DNA from: Allopusillimonas lactea
Lineage (GTDB): Bacteria > Pseudomonadota > Gammaproteobacteria > Burkholderiales > Burkholderiaceae_B
Assembly (NCBI RefSeq): GCF_021653995.1
Contig: NZ_JAJJOZ010000003.1
Span: 372,001-436,000, forward strand
DNA: 64,000 bases
Reading direction: 5' to 3'
Below the pieces are notes generated by a model. It had not been told where the DNA came from, did not search any database, and saw only the letters and a program-made list of their open reading frames with translations. Every line of letters begins with the position of its first letter. The stretch's first letter is position 1. The position numbers and the translations under genes were made by a program. Of this stretch, positions 62,595 through 64,000 are shown piece by piece.

Positions 62595-64000
62595 TGAACG
62601 CACCAAAAGATGGGGTTGTGCCGGGCATTCAAGAGCTGGAGTTTCGCCGCGAGCTTGCCCTGCATATGGGAGGCGAGGCCGCAGTGGCGCGCCATCATGA
62701 GGCTGGCAAGCTGACTGTGCGCGAACGTATAGCGAGCCTTTGCGATGACGGCAGCTTTCGGGAAGTCGGGGGCTTGACGGGTACCGGCCAATACGACGAA
62801 GCAGGCCGTTTGCAGGGCGTGACGCCCGCGCCGTATGTCATGGGCTTGGCGGAAATCGACGGCAGGCCGGTTGCTGTGGGCGGTGAAGACTATACCGTGC
62901 GCGGAGGGGCCAGCTGGAGTGGCGACCGCAAGAAGGGCGGGCAAGGCGGTTTTGTGGAAGACTTTGCCCTGAACTACAAGATCCCGCTCATCAATTTGTG
63001 CGATGGCGTGGGGGGCAGTGTTACCTCAGCCCAGAAACGGGGGCATACGGTGTTTCCGGGCGTGCATGGCTTTGAAACGTCCATGGCGCTGCTTGGGCAA
63101 GTACCAGTCGTATGCGCTGTGATGGGTACGGCGGCGGGCGGGCCGGCTGGGCGCGCCATCCTTGCCCATTGGTCTCTGATGGTCAAGGGCAACAGCCAAG
63201 TATTCGCGGCGGGGCCGCCAGTCGTCAAGCGGTCGCTTGGCCAGCAGATAGACAAGGAAGAGCTGGGCGGCAGCAAAGTGGCCGTTGACGTCGCCGGGAC
63301 TATTCATGACGCCTTTGCCGACGAAGCGGAATGCTTCAGGCAGATACGCCGTTTCCTATCGTATATGCCCCAAAACGTATGGGAGCTGCCGCCCTACAAG
63401 AATACCGACGACCCCGCCGGCCGCCGAGAGGAAGCCCTTGCAACTGTCGTCCCCGAGGACCGTCGCAAAGCCTACAACATGCGCCGGGTCATCAACATGA
63501 TCTTCGATACGGACTCCGTGTTCGAGATGCAGCCCACTTATGGCAAGGCCATCATCACCTCGCTGGCGCGCCTGGATGGTCACGTGGTGGGCGTCGTGGC
63601 TAACAACCCCATGTTCTACGGTGGCGCCATCGACGCAGCTGGTGCGCGCAAGCAGACACACTTCATTGAGATGTGCGACACCTTCCACATCCCGCTTATC
63701 TTCTTGGTGGACGTGCCGGGCTTTATGGTCGGGCGGGACGCCGAAGCGCAGGGGACGTTGCGCGACGGCATGCGCAGCGTGTTTGTCAGCCTGCAGGCCA
63801 CAGTGCCCATGGCAACTGTCGTGGTGCGCAAATGTTATGGCATGGCTGGTATGGCCGCCACCGACAAAATGGGCATTGGCTTGAAGCTGGCCTGGCCTAC
63901 GGCTGAGTGGGGATCGCTGCCGGTGGAGGGCGGCGTGGCTGCCGCGTTCCGTCGCGAAATCGAAGCTGCCGACGATCCCAAGGCAAAAGAGGCCGAGATC
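62594..64000 (+). CDS. acyl-CoA carboxylase carboxyltransferase subunit (partial, cut by window edge)
   Basis: The ATG at 62594 overlaps the carrier stop (TGATG) and the frame stays open for 469 codons to the right edge, so the last 40 or so residues are missing. The protein is of the propionyl-CoA/methylcrotonyl-CoA carboxylase beta type, with both crotonase halves fused: KLTVRERIASLCDDGSF, GTAAGGPAGRAI in the N-half oxyanion region, and NNPMFYGGAIDAAGARKQTHF, VDVPGFMVGRDAEAQGTL and KCYGMAGMAA in the C half. Acyl substrate unknown. Confidence 0.93.
   Translation, partial: MNAPKDGVVPGIQELEFRRELALHMGGEAAVARHHEAGKLTVRERIASLCDDGSFREVGGLTGTGQYDEAGRLQGVTPAPYVMGLAEIDGRPVAVGGEDYTVRGGASWSGDRKKGGQGGFVEDFALNYKIPLINLCDGVGGSVTSAQKRGHTVFPGVHGFETSMALLGQVPVVCAVMGTAAGGPAGRAILAHWSLMVKGNSQVFAAGPPVVKRSLGQQIDKEELGGSKVAVDVAGTIHDAFADEAECFRQIRRFLSYMPQNVWELPPYKNTDDPAGRREEALATVVPEDRRKAYNMRRVINMIFDTDSVFEMQPTYGKAIITSLARLDGHVVGVVANNPMFYGGAIDAAGARKQTHFIEMCDTFHIPLIFLVDVPGFMVGRDAEAQGTLRDGMRSVFVSLQATVPMATVVVRKCYGMAGMAATDKMGIGLKLAWPTAEWGSLPVEGGVAAAFRREIEAADDPKAKEAEI

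Overview
The window is a gene-dense, GC-rich (roughly 60%) chromosomal segment from a betaproteobacterium of the order Burkholderiales. It is most likely from the Alcaligenaceae (Bordetella / Achromobacter / Pusillimonas-like). The grounds are gene content and order: mpl-yqiA-RNB-tonB-aroE-mtgA, DUF6776 next to erpA, anmK-M23-tyrS, glyA-nrdR-ribD, a lysine/alanine-rich histone H1-like protein, and several TRAP and Bug solute receptors. No phage, insertion sequence, CRISPR array or rRNA operon is visible. There is one tRNA, tRNA-Ser(GGA).

Layout. 1-1.0 kb: the end of an unidentified gene and a PlsC-type acyltransferase. 1.0-9.7 kb (minus strand): a compact envelope/housekeeping run, mpl -> YqiA-type esterase -> RNB ribonuclease -> TonB-like protein -> aroE -> mtgA -> lptG -> apaH, with 4-nt overlaps at tonB/aroE and lptG/apaH. 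9.7-10.2 kb: a non-coding mosaic of direct and inverted repeats. 10.2-16.8 kb (plus): TlpA-like thioredoxin, aroQ-accB-accC, prmA, a DUF3426 zinc-ribbon membrane protein, a PfkB sugar/nucleoside kinase and a glycine-zipper lipoprotein. 16.8-22.9 kb (minus): YggT, histone H1-like protein, nrdB and nrdA. The nrdA promoter carries two NrdR boxes 31 bp apart, and nrdR itself lies at 54.1 kb.

22.9-34.9 kb is an accessory catabolic region. A minus-strand set (LysR regulator, DUF1445 hydro-lyase/D-glutamate-cyclase-like protein, TRAP DctP-DctQ-DctM, DUF2848 protein, amidase) looks like an uptake-and-degradation operon for an unknown amide or lactam acid. Upstream of it, an 1218-residue indolepyruvate:ferredoxin-oxidoreductase-like protein is divergent from an Lrp/AsnC regulator. 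34.9-44 kb holds gltX, a Pat-like protein acetyltransferase whose synthetase half lacks the catalytic histidine motif, a carboxylesterase, yjgA, pmbA and an orphan TRAP receptor. 44-55.9 kb is housekeeping: rplM-rpsI (preceded by a GCCACC microsatellite), argC, DUF6776, erpA, anmK, M23 peptidase, tyrS, a PEBP protein, glyA, nrdR, ribD and tRNA-Ser.

55.9-64 kb ends with a small lipoprotein, an ArnT-like glycosyltransferase and a divergent acyl-CoA carboxylase locus. CaiB-type CoA transferase + biotin carboxylase lie on the minus strand; Bug receptor + 74-residue biotin carrier + carboxyltransferase (cut by the window edge) lie on the plus strand. The 330-bp control region between them holds repeated AACTAT/ATAGTT elements over a good minus-strand promoter. 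Together these genes predict import of a carboxylic acid, its CoA activation and its biotin-dependent carboxylation; the substrate is not known. The two least explained systems in the window are this carboxylase locus and the amidase/DUF2848/DUF1445/TRAP operon.
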